Shown here piece after piece: positions 45,827 to 55,100 of a stretch of DNA of 64,000 nt. The DNA comes from Limnobaculum parvum (GTDB lineage Bacteria; Pseudomonadota; Gammaproteobacteria; Enterobacterales; Enterobacteriaceae): positions 1,708,001-1,772,000 of the forward strand of contig NZ_CP029185.2 in assembly GCF_003096015.2 (NCBI RefSeq), read 5' to 3'. The stretch's first letter is position 1, and each line of letters begins with the position of its first letter. The notes beneath the pieces are model-generated. The model had not been told where the DNA came from, did no database searches, and was given only the letters and a program-made list of their open reading frames with translations. A program made the position numbers and the translations under genes.

Positions 45827-46438
45827 TTAGATAGAAAAACTGCCTAGCTTAAATAGGTCAAGAGAGTTTTTTATCTCCAGTTTAAACATAATATTATAGC
45901 GATGAACGCTCACTGTTTTACTACTAATATTCAGTTTTTCTGCGATATCTTTATTTGATATTCCCTGGGTAATAAACTGTAATATTTCGCGTTCACGATT
46001 AGTTAACATGGCTGTTTTATTAACTTTATCATTACACAATTTATTTTTTGGAATGCACTGGAAGCCGTTCATTACCAACTTAGACACTAGGGTAAGGGAG
46101 TCAATGTCATTGGTTTTATCAATAATCCCATCGATTGATACATCTAATGAATTAATAATATTAGAGTTTGAATTTTCAGAGGTCAGACCAATAATCTTAG
46201 TTGATGAGTTTTCACCATGTATTTCTTTTACCAGTTTATCTTTATCATTATTGATCAGATCAATATTGATGAGTACTAACTGTATATCTTGATTTTTAAT
46301 CATATCGACAACGCCAGTTGTTGAATGAATAGCACCTACGATATCCAGAAAGTCGGTGTTTTTTAAAATTTCACTGATTGCGAAACATACAAATTGATTA
46401 TTATCGACAATTAATGTCTTTATTTTGCCTTTGTCCAT
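45827..46438 (-). CDS. LuxR-type regulator with atypical receiver domain
   Basis: 203 residues from the ATG at 46438 (AGGCG upstream; an ATG 33 bases earlier has no binding site). N-terminal CheY-like fold (1-125) and C-terminal LuxR/GerE HTH (146-203) with LTNREREILQFITQG and SNKDIAEKLNISSKTVSVHR. In the receiver the position of the phospho-accepting Asp is Asn58 (LVLIN), the acidic pair is reduced to Asp12-Asn13, while Lys108 of the third conserved site is kept. It therefore probably does not work by aspartate phosphorylation. It is codirectional with, and 380 bases downstream of, the adhesin secretion operon, which is a natural candidate target. Confidence 0.82.
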   Translation of the reverse strand: MDKGKIKTLIVDNNQFVCFAISEILKNTDFLDIVGAIHSTTGVVDMIKNQDIQLVLINIDLINNDKDKLVKEIHGENSSTKIIGLTSENSNSNIINSLDVSIDGIIDKTNDIDSLTLVSKLVMNGFQCIPKNKLCNDKVNKTAMLTNREREILQFITQGISNKDIAEKLNISSKTVSVHRYNIMFKLEIKNSLDLFKLGSFSI

Positions 46439-46821
46439 TTTTAAGCGCCTATCGTTGTTTAATACTTGCATTCGTATTCAATGTAGTGAGTGCAATGTTC
46501 TCTATATTAGAAACGGATCACAGAAAATAGATTCATTAACCAGAGTTGTGAGCTATTAATAGAGATATTTGTATTAGTAAATGAATAAAATCATCAGGAT
46601 TTTTCTAATCTGTACATAACACGGATAAAAACCCCTTTATATTGATATGATTACTTATGTTTCAATTGATATATTTTCCTACTTCACTAATCATATAGGC
46701 CCCTCATATATAAGGCTTCTTAGAAAGCCTGTTCATTTTTAACATACAATTCTGAAAATCGCTATTTATTAATATACATGGTTAATAATTTGATTTTTAA
46801 AAAGATAAATATAAATTTTTG
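46439..46821. other. AT-rich region between secretion operon and LuxR-type gene
   Basis: 383 bases containing the presumed promoter of the regulator and the end of the secretion operon. No convincing terminator or other gene. Confidence 0.4.
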
Positions 46822-48666
46822 TTATTTTTTTCTAATCCCGATTAAAAGCAGGGGATCATCTATTCCTTTAGGTAAGGAATGAGTATTTGAGTTAACAACT
46901 CGTTCTTTTGAGATGTTTTCTTTAGTTTTCTGTACGGGCTGTGATTCAGAGTATTTATATGGCTTAGAGATGTAATCATCATTGCTATTATTGTTGCTAC
47001 TTAATGCGGGGGTGAAAGTCTGCGATCGACCAATAGCTTTGGTTTGAATATTCTGTGATGTTGTGTTTTCCGGTTTGTTAACCACCGTGGTTTGATTATT
47101 TGGCAATGTAGCCGTTTCGGGTCTGTTAATCACCGCTATTTGAGCATGTTGCGATGGTACGATGTCAGATTTGGTGAACGTCGTTGCTTGGGCGTTCTGT
47201 GCAGTGGCCGTTTCCGGTTTATTGGTCATCTCAGTTTGAACGGTTGGTGAAGAAATGGTTTCTGGTTTGTTACTCACCATAGGTTGGCTACTTGGAATCA
47301 CTGATTGCTCAGGTAGCATCTCTTCTGTTATTGGAGATTCAGCCGTTTTCTGTGGTTGTTTATTGCTGCCAAACAGATTGGAAACCAAATTGCCGCCATC
47401 GTCTTCTTCAAATTTGACGTTGATATTGAAAGCTTTATTTATTTCACCCAGCTCAGAGAATACGCGTATAAGCAGAACCCTGAAGTTAAAATCAGCATTC
47501 ACTTTATTACTCATGGTCTGAAAAAGTTCCTGCTCAGAGTTTAATAAGTCCAATACAGAACGACGGTTTACTTTGTATTGCTCATGGTAAAGCTCTTTAA
47601 CTTCTTGTGAATGAAGAATGCGTTGAGCATAGATGTTGGACTGATTTTCTTGGCTCAGTGCTTCCTGATACATTTGAGAAACTTTAGTGGATAAGTCTTC
47701 AATGGATTTTTCAATATTCCAACGGGCACTTTCCACCCGTTGCGCTGCACCCCGGCTGCGATAAATAGCACCACCACCGTCAAAAATATTACTGTTTACA
47801 TTGAGCATGACGACCGTGTCATTTGCTCCCGTGGTGCTTAACTTTCCTTGAGAAACAGAGACGCTGAGAGCAGGGAGCCAACTTTTACTGGTATAAGCAT
47901 ATTCCGATGCTGCGGCATCTTTGTTGGCCCTGATGGCCTCAACTCGTGGTGAAGCTGAGATGCGCTCTTTCATTTTTAAGGCAAGTTTAGCTTTCAACGC
48001 GCTGACATCTGGAATACTTAGCCCGGAAGGGCGTTTACCCACCAAAATAAAGTAATCTTCTTGTGCGGCTTTTAATTGTGCTTCATAGTTTGACAGTTCC
48101 GCATCCAATCCTTTGATGCGGACTTCTACTTGTTCAACATCACCTCGGCTATCTACACCACCGCTGGCTCTGGCTTCTGCCAGAGAAAGAATATTGTGGT
48201 GTTCAATATTATTCTTTTTATTGATATCAATTAGCTGTTCATATTTAAGAATATTTAAATAGGTTTCAGAAACTTTTGAGGACAAGACTTCAGCTTCATC
48301 ATGGGCGGTATATACCTCTGAGGATTTATTATGTTCAGCATAATTAACCTGATCGCCAACCCGACCAAAATCGAACAGGGTTTGATCGACTTTAACCGAA
48401 TAGGTATTGCTGCCATCGCTGTCCTGCTTATTGCTGCGCATAACTTCGTTTCCCGCATTAACGGAAACGTTAGGTAGCCAACCGCTTCTTGCTTCACCAA
48501 TGGTGCTCTCTGCGGAAGCAATTTTTCCCGAATGGTATTTGATAGTGGGTGAACGATTGACGGCCATCTGCAACGTTTCATTTAATGTTTCGGCGCTCAC
48601 TTTTGTCGACAGCGTAGAAAAATAGCTGACAGCCAGAGCAAGCATGAATTTATTGTATCGAATCAC
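46822..48666 (-). CDS. TolC-family outer-membrane protein of the adhesin type I secretion system
   Basis: 614 residues. Signal peptide ending near VSA, then an outer-membrane efflux (TolC/AggA/LapE-like) domain at about 27-412, with the duplicated beta-barrel motifs LFDFGRVGDQV and IFDGGGAIYRSRG and the usual RxSVLDLLNSEQELF segment. After residue 420 there is a 190-residue low-complexity tail with six to seven units of a 16-residue repeat, unusual for this family. GTG start immediately after the stop of the adaptor gene, with GGGAAAG upstream, so translation is coupled. Last gene of the adhesin-ABC-HlyD-TolC set; forms the outer-membrane channel. Confidence 0.9.
   Translation of the reverse strand: MIRYNKFMLALAVSYFSTLSTKVSAETLNETLQMAVNRSPTIKYHSGKIASAESTIGEARSGWLPNVSVNAGNEVMRSNKQDSDGSNTYSVKVDQTLFDFGRVGDQVNYAEHNKSSEVYTAHDEAEVLSSKVSETYLNILKYEQLIDINKKNNIEHHNILSLAEARASGGVDSRGDVEQVEVRIKGLDAELSNYEAQLKAAQEDYFILVGKRPSGLSIPDVSALKAKLALKMKERISASPRVEAIRANKDAAASEYAYTSKSWLPALSVSVSQGKLSTTGANDTVVMLNVNSNIFDGGGAIYRSRGAAQRVESARWNIEKSIEDLSTKVSQMYQEALSQENQSNIYAQRILHSQEVKELYHEQYKVNRRSVLDLLNSEQELFQTMSNKVNADFNFRVLLIRVFSELGEINKAFNINVKFEEDDGGNLVSNLFGSNKQPQKTAESPITEEMLPEQSVIPSSQPMVSNKPETISSPTVQTEMTNKPETATAQNAQATTFTKSDIVPSQHAQIAVINRPETATLPNNQTTVVNKPENTTSQNIQTKAIGRSQTFTPALSSNNNSNDDYISKPYKYSESQPVQKTKENISKERVVNSNTHSLPKGIDDPLLLIGIRKK
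47014..47319 (-). repeat. 48-base (16-residue) repeats in the TolC-like gene
   Basis: Residues 450-551 of the TolC-like protein repeat with an exact period of 16: best units NKPETISSPTVQTEMT (466), NKPETATAQNAQATTF (482), NRPETATLPNNQTTVV (514) and NKPENTTSQNIQTKAI (530); units at 450, 498 and 546 are degenerate. Confidence 0.8.
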
Positions 48667-49917
48667 TTATCTTTCCCTCAGTGCTTCTTTGGCTTTATTC
48701 AATGGCTTAATCAGATAATCGAGCACTGATTTTTTTCCCGTTTTAATATCAACCGTAGCCAACATGCCCGGGACAATCTCATGTATCTTGCCGTCAGGTG
48801 TTTCTAGTGCAGAACGTTCAGTACGGACAAAAACCTTGTAGTAGTACTGTTCACGTCGTACCTGATCCTGAATGGTATCGGGGGAAATTCGTTCTACCGT
48901 TGCATCCATCGTTCCGTATATTGATGATTCATAGGCGCTAACCTTTACGATTGCCTTTTGATTTGGATGAATGAATGCAATGTCTCTCGGGTTTATTTTT
49001 ACTTCTATAACCAGTTGATCTTCTGATGGAACCACTTCCATCAGTTTTCCTCCTGGTTCCAGTACGCCACCGACAGTAGTAACTTGTACATCTTTAACGA
49101 TGCCTTTTACCGGTGAATTAATAACCGTACTGGTTAACTGGTCTTTTCTTTGCAATAGCTGGAAGTAGATAGAATCGAGTTCATTTTTCTTTTTAACCAG
49201 TTCCTCTTTAGCTTGCTCAAAGTAATGGTTACGGGCTTCAGTGATTTTATTTTTTAGCTCGTTTTCTTCTCTTCTTAAACGCAGCTCTTCGACTTGGCTT
49301 ACGGCTCCCTTTACGACTAATGGACGAATAAGATTCAACTCATTAACTGTCAGTTTTAAACTGCGCTGTAGGCCCGATATGTTTTCATCCAAACCTCTGC
49401 GACGCGTGATAAGTAGGGACATTTCATGGTCAATGAGTACCTTGTTATCCGCTAATAGATCTTCGTCTGACATATCCTTATAGGCGATACCACCGCTGAA
49501 CTCGCGTAGTAACAATAAGAAGTCTGGTTTACTGTTATCATCTTTTATTTCTGAGGTTAAACGAGCGATACTGACTGCCAGTCCTTTAACTTTTGCACCA
49601 ATCTCGTCGTACCCCGCCTGAAAGCGCGTGGCATCCAGAACGGCTAATTGCTGACCCGCATTAACCAGATCGCCTTCCCGCACCATTAATTCACGAATAA
49701 CACCCCCATCTCTGGCTTGAATCATTTGTGAACGGTTCCAAGTAATAACGGTTCCTTGACCACTGGTGACTTCATCTAGCTCGGCATAATTGGCCCATAA
49801 AAGAAGGGCGAAGCAGATTAATAGAATCATCCAGATGATATGGGTGTGCTTTTGCACCGGATCGCCATGCATGCTGATGGTTTTTTTCTTTTTACTAAAC
49901 AAACTCATTTTCATCAT
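48667..49917 (-). CDS. HlyD/LapC-type periplasmic adaptor (type I secretion)
   Basis: 416 residues. Short cytosolic N-terminus, one membrane segment at about 27-44, then lipoyl-like beta domain (GGVIRELMVREGDLVNAGQQLAVLD), coiled-coil hairpin (about 100-260), second lipoyl half (SPVKGIVKDVQVTTVGGVLEPGG) and the C-terminal beta barrel with GMLATVDIKTGKKSVLDYLIKPL, the HlyD signature. Bridges the ABC transporter and the TolC-like channel. Start is among three nearby ATGs (49917, 49914, 49908). It begins 5 bases after the ABC transporter stop and ends one base before the TolC-like GTG, a tight operon. Confidence 0.92.
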   Translation of the reverse strand: MMKMSLFSKKKKTISMHGDPVQKHTHIIWMILLICFALLLWANYAELDEVTSGQGTVITWNRSQMIQARDGGVIRELMVREGDLVNAGQQLAVLDATRFQAGYDEIGAKVKGLAVSIARLTSEIKDDNSKPDFLLLLREFSGGIAYKDMSDEDLLADNKVLIDHEMSLLITRRRGLDENISGLQRSLKLTVNELNLIRPLVVKGAVSQVEELRLRREENELKNKITEARNHYFEQAKEELVKKKNELDSIYFQLLQRKDQLTSTVINSPVKGIVKDVQVTTVGGVLEPGGKLMEVVPSEDQLVIEVKINPRDIAFIHPNQKAIVKVSAYESSIYGTMDATVERISPDTIQDQVRREQYYYKVFVRTERSALETPDGKIHEIVPGMLATVDIKTGKKSVLDYLIKPLNKAKEALRER

Positions 49918-49922
49918 CCTGA

Positions 49923-52013
49923 CTAATTAGTGGCTTGCAGCTTTTGCAATACTTGATCTCTTGGACCATCAAGGATGATATTCCCCTGATTCATAACAAT
50001 AACTCGGTCAACCAGCCTCAAAGGAGCCTGACGGTGAGTTACCACAACGAACGTTTTGTTTTTAATATGATCGTGTAGCGATGCAACCACATGTTTTTCC
50101 AGCTTTTCATCCATATTGGCGGTTGGTTCATCAAGGAATAGAACAGGGGAGTTGCGTAGCAGGGTTCTGGCTAGCAATAAGGTTTGCTTTTGGCCACCTG
50201 ATAACCCTCGACCGCCTTCGGCAATGGATAAATCCAGTCCTTTCCCCGTTTTTAGTAGGCTTGCGGCACCGGCAATATTTAATACATCAACAATTTGTTC
50301 TATGGATGTCTGAGGTTTACCCATAATTAAATTGTCTCTGATGGTGCCGTGAAATAACTGAGCGCCCTGCGGTAAATAAGCAATATCGCGGCGAATATCA
50401 TTATTAGAGATATCTTTCATTACCAGACCATCAAGCAGCAATTCACCTTCCGTTGTTTCAGCAATACCGGAAATCAGACGCAGCAGTGAGGATTTTCCTG
50501 CGCCGATAGAACCCAGAATCGCAATTTTTTCTCCAGGTTTAATCTCGAGTTTGTTGATATCCAACACCATCGGAGCATCAGCGCTAAAGCGATACTTCAC
50601 GTTTTTCAAACTGAAGTTACCCTTAATTTTGTCGGTATGTAGCGTTTCACTAAAGGGTTTTTGGTCCAGCGGCTTTTTCAGGAACTCATCTAAACCGGTT
50701 TTAGCCATTTTGGCGTGCTGCCAACGGGTTAATACCGACGCCAATTGCCCTAACGGAGCAACAGTTCGGCTAGACAATATGGAGCAGGCAATTAGCGTAC
50801 CGGTCGTAATATCGTTATTGATGACCAGATAAACGCCCAAAGCGATGACGCTGATATACACTAACTGTTGAATAAACTGACACCAGTTAGTAATCAGGCT
50901 TGACCAGTGTCTTTGTTCTAAAGAGATTTGTGCCGTAGTGGTGTTACATTCATTCCAAGTACGTAGAAAACGATCTTCAGCCTGCATGATCTTAATGTCT
51001 TCCAGACCTTCTACCGTTTCCACCAGCATGGCGTTACGAATTGCACTTTCACGAATACCTTTTTGGGAGAGACGGGACAATGGCCACTGAGCAATCAGGC
51101 CAGGAATAATCACCAGAGGAATGGCTAGCAGTGGAGCAAAGGCCAGAGAATTGCCAATAAATGCAATCACGGCAATAAAGATCAGGATAAATGGCATATC
51201 CACCATGGCGACGACGGTTGTTGACGTCAGTAATTCACGGATGTGCTCGATTTCTCTTAATTGAGCAACAAAGGCACCGGTGGAATTCGGTCGTGAATCA
51301 TTTTTCATACGTAATGCCCGGGAGAAAAACATGCCTGACATAAACAGGTCAGTTTTCTTACCGATTGCATCGGCCAAATGGCTGCGGGCAAGGCGTAATC
51401 CCATATCCATCAGGAGGGCGAGCATGACACCGATAAACAGAACCCATAACGTTGAATAGGACTGGGCAGGAATAACGCGGTCATAAATTTGCATGGAAAA
51501 TAGCGCGCTGGAGAGGGCAAGAATATTACCAAATAAAGCACCCAACGCAATTTGACTATAAAACTTAGCGTCTTTGGCTATTAATTGAAATAACCAATTT
51601 CCTTTATACGGTTTAAGGAATTCATCAACACGTTTATCTTCGGTTCTTTCTTTTAGATAAATCAACCAGAGGGAGCCATCTCTCATTGATTCCAGCTGTT
51701 CTAAATTAACCTGAGTTTTGACGTCTGGAGATATAGGAAATGATACAGTGGCATGTGTTTCATTAATATTGTATACCACAACGGCTTGATTATTATGTAG
51801 TGGCACGAGTACAGGAAAAAGCAGTGTAGGTATTTTTTCTAATTTTTCATTAACCTCTTTACATTGTAATCCAATGTAATTTATTAGGTTTACCATGACA
51901 TCACTACGTTCACCACCATTCTGAACGATGTGTTTTAAATTATTTACACTGACATTAATGCCCAACTCTTTGGCAACAATGGTAACGCATTCGTTCCATG
52001 GAGAAAAATCCAT
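49923..52013 (-). CDS. LapB-type ABC transporter with degenerate C39 domain (type I secretion)
   Basis: 696 residues. N-terminal C39-like domain (1-135) in which the catalytic His position is replaced (PLHNNQAVVVY has Gln), as in LapB/HlyB transporters that bind but do not cleave the substrate. Membrane domain about 150-430 with six segments; ABC domain with Walker A GSIGAGKSS (about 492), LSGGQKQ signature, Walker B VLFLDEPTANMD and the H-loop THRQ. The ATG at 52013 has AAAGGA at 6 bases; a TTG two codons earlier is less likely. It energises secretion of the adhesin encoded just upstream; a hairpin separates the two genes. Confidence 0.92.
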   Translation of the reverse strand: MDFSPWNECVTIVAKELGINVSVNNLKHIVQNGGERSDVMVNLINYIGLQCKEVNEKLEKIPTLLFPVLVPLHNNQAVVVYNINETHATVSFPISPDVKTQVNLEQLESMRDGSLWLIYLKERTEDKRVDEFLKPYKGNWLFQLIAKDAKFYSQIALGALFGNILALSSALFSMQIYDRVIPAQSYSTLWVLFIGVMLALLMDMGLRLARSHLADAIGKKTDLFMSGMFFSRALRMKNDSRPNSTGAFVAQLREIEHIRELLTSTTVVAMVDMPFILIFIAVIAFIGNSLAFAPLLAIPLVIIPGLIAQWPLSRLSQKGIRESAIRNAMLVETVEGLEDIKIMQAEDRFLRTWNECNTTTAQISLEQRHWSSLITNWCQFIQQLVYISVIALGVYLVINNDITTGTLIACSILSSRTVAPLGQLASVLTRWQHAKMAKTGLDEFLKKPLDQKPFSETLHTDKIKGNFSLKNVKYRFSADAPMVLDINKLEIKPGEKIAILGSIGAGKSSLLRLISGIAETTEGELLLDGLVMKDISNNDIRRDIAYLPQGAQLFHGTIRDNLIMGKPQTSIEQIVDVLNIAGAASLLKTGKGLDLSIAEGGRGLSGGQKQTLLLARTLLRNSPVLFLDEPTANMDEKLEKHVVASLHDHIKNKTFVVVTHRQAPLRLVDRVIVMNQGNIILDGPRDQVLQKLQATN

Positions 52014-52090
52014 AAACAATCCTTTGAATTAATATTCAGGCAACAGTTAACTTATTAATTAATTACTATTAATTAATAATAATTAATTAA

Positions 52091-52116
52091 TAAGGGGCGA
52101 AAGAAATCGCCCCTTA
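52091..52116 (-). terminator. Intercistronic hairpin between adhesin and ABC transporter genes
   Basis: Read on the minus strand: TAAGGGGCGA/TCGCCCCTTA stem with a 6-base loop followed by an AT-rich TTATTAATTAATTATT tract. It lies directly after the adhesin stop. It may terminate most transcripts or protect the adhesin mRNA, so that the transporter genes are expressed at a lower level. Confidence 0.6.
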
Positions 52117-52124
52117 GAGAGGGA

Positions 52125-55100
52125 TTAAATTACAGCGATAGTATTTTGTACCCAGACCTGAGCGTCTTCATCTTTATCGTAGACATACAGGTTATATTGC
52201 ACACCCGATTTGTTAGCGGTTGCGACATTAGTCCAACTGGTTAAATCTAGGTCAACTTTGTCTTCTGCAGTACCTGTAACAAACAAATGTTTGTCATCGT
52301 TCATCTTAATCAGATCGTCATATTTCACGTCTAATGTCAGTGCAGAAGTACTGTTCAGATCGATTTGCTCGATGTTGTGCAGTTTGTTTAGCGTTGCTGA
52401 ATCAATGGTTGTCGCTGATTTATCTTCAAATACAACCGTGTCAAAACCTTTGCCACCATCGATGGATTGGAATCCATCAGACATGACGATGATGCGGTCA
52501 TTGCCATCGTTAGCAACGACGTTGGTAACGCCATTCGTCCCATCAATGACATCATCACCGTTAGTGCCTACAGCAGATTCTGTTGTACCTTTGACGTAGT
52601 GACCTGAATTAGAAACATCAGCAGACTCACCGGTACCGCGGATCGAACCATCATCGTTGTAGGTACGACTGTACAGGTTGCCACCGGTATCTGAAACTTC
52701 AGACCAAGTCACTGCGAAGCCACCACCAGCCAGCGCAACGACAGACGGCAGAGAACAAACGCCGGGATCTTCAACGCCTTTATCGACAATAATTTCTTCG
52801 GTGATAGCTTGACCACTCATATCAAACACGCGAGAAATAACGTGAGATTCGCCCTGAGTTGTCGCTGATGCCCAGCTAACAACGTAGTTGCCATTTTCCA
52901 GAACGGTTATGTCGTTTGCACCGATTAGTGAACCAGCGATTACGCCCTGAGCACCATCGGTAGTGCTGTTAACGACGATGGGTTGTGCATCAAGAGCCAA
53001 TAACTTTCCGTTCTGCAGTTGGAAACGCTGAACTAATACGTCACCCATATCGCTACCGGTTACGCGAACCCACGATACGGCGAAGGTACCATCAGGTAAG
53101 GTGATGATCTTAGGTGAAACATCAGCAGAACCTTTTGGTGCGCCGGTATTAAGCGTTGCGCCATCAAGTACGATCTTACCGGTACCGAAGTCCACAACGG
53201 AGATTTTTAGGTCAACCGGGTTTTTCAGCAATTGATCGAGAGACCAGTCTTTCCCCGCTTGTTGCCAGATCACGGCATATTGACCGCCGCCCAGATCGGC
53301 ACCGACTAAACCTTCACTGTCGCTGGTTGGGTTCTTACCAAAGATCCAGTTAACGGCTTTATCGAAGGCACCATTGCTGGTCGTGATATAGCCGTTTTCA
53401 GTGAAGAAGCCACCCAGCGAGAAATCATGCGGCGATTCCGTGTTTTCACTGACTTTAACCAGATTGCCATTGGCATCCTTATCGTAGCGAACGCTGTATA
53501 AGTTTGCGCCGGCTTCGAAAGCATTCAGGTCGAACCATGTCAAAACGGAGTCAGCCAAACCTTCAATGGGTTTAACCAGTAGATTCAGAACGCCTTCGGT
53601 GATGAAGTCGATAACAGAACCAATAATTGGAATGCCTTTTAAGCCTAATGCATCAGTGAACTCTTTAATAAAGCCAGAAATATCAGCGTTATTAACCATG
53701 TTTTCCAGATCTAACGGTTCAGTAAAACGGGTGCCGGTAAATACAACGCTACCGTCTTCCATTTGAACAATCGATGAGCTCAACAGACCCTGACCAAACA
53801 TCGCCGTGTAGATACGATTGGTCAGGCCGTTTACAAACAGGTCAACTAACGCTTTAAAGTCGGTGTCAGGCAGAATATTCAGGAAATCAATGGTTTTCAG
53901 AGCACTGGTCATGAAGTCTGCAATTGGGTTCACGATACCTGATAGGGTATTCGTGATCAGATTTGCTAAACCATCTGGCAGTAAACCCGTCAGCAGACCA
54001 TTCATGCCACCAATATCACCGGAAGAGGCGACAATCTGTGGGCCTGCAGTGATTTCTGCACCATCAGCAGAGAAACGCTGATAAACAACGTCGTTACCGG
54101 TATAGCTTGAAGGATTTTCGTTTCTCGAATACAGAACGGTAATCGCACCATCAACAGGAGAGACCGCAACGTCAAAGTTACTTAAGTAAGCTTTAGCACT
54201 GTCCCTGCTGTAGCCATCGGCCACATTCTTATCACCCAGCGTTAGCTCAGAAACCATTTGACCACTAGCGTCAAAAATCTTGACCTTGACGTCATAGAAT
54301 TTAGAACCAGCGGCTTCCGCTTGTGGGTAAGCGACCAGATATCCACCATTTGGTAGGGCTCGGGTAATTGAGATTGGGGCATCAATACTGTTATCAATTT
54401 CAACCTCACGGATATCAGCAACAATAACTGACATGTCATAAGGTTTTTGTTCAAAAGTGATATTAACCGCATTCTCTTTACTTGGGCCGGTTACTGGGGT
54501 GTTGATGATAGTTTCAACATCAAAAGAGTGCTTACCTACAGGTAAGTTAGTTGCTGTAATACTCCAGTTACTGTCAGTGCCAACAGTGGTAGTACCAATA
54601 ACGGTATTGCCATCCATGACTTGAACTATGGCACCAGGTGTACCCAAACCATGTAAAGTAGGAGAGGTGATCTCTGTGGTGTTAGACAGGTCCATCACCT
54701 GTGTTCCATCGCTCATACCTAATACAGTCGCTTTGGTAGCAACGGGAATAGTAATGTGAGAAACATTGTCTAAATCATCGGCTAGGCTGATTACGCTGGT
54801 ACCTGGAATGAGAGACGCACCATTCTCAAGGGTAAACTTGTAGTTACCGCTATCGTCTGCTTTGATCGTGTATTCAGCAACACCGTCACCATTCAGATCC
54901 AGTTTAACGACGGCTCCTGCTTCGGTTTTACCGGTAATAACCGCTAAATCCTGAGAAATAGTCATTGAGATAAAGTCAGGGGCCGTTGCATCGATAACAG
55001 TACTAACTTCAATTTTCCCGCCTTTGCTATCTAATACCCAAATGCTAACGGTTGAGCCATCAGGAATAGCGGTTGGAGAAGGGAAAGACCAGTTACCATT

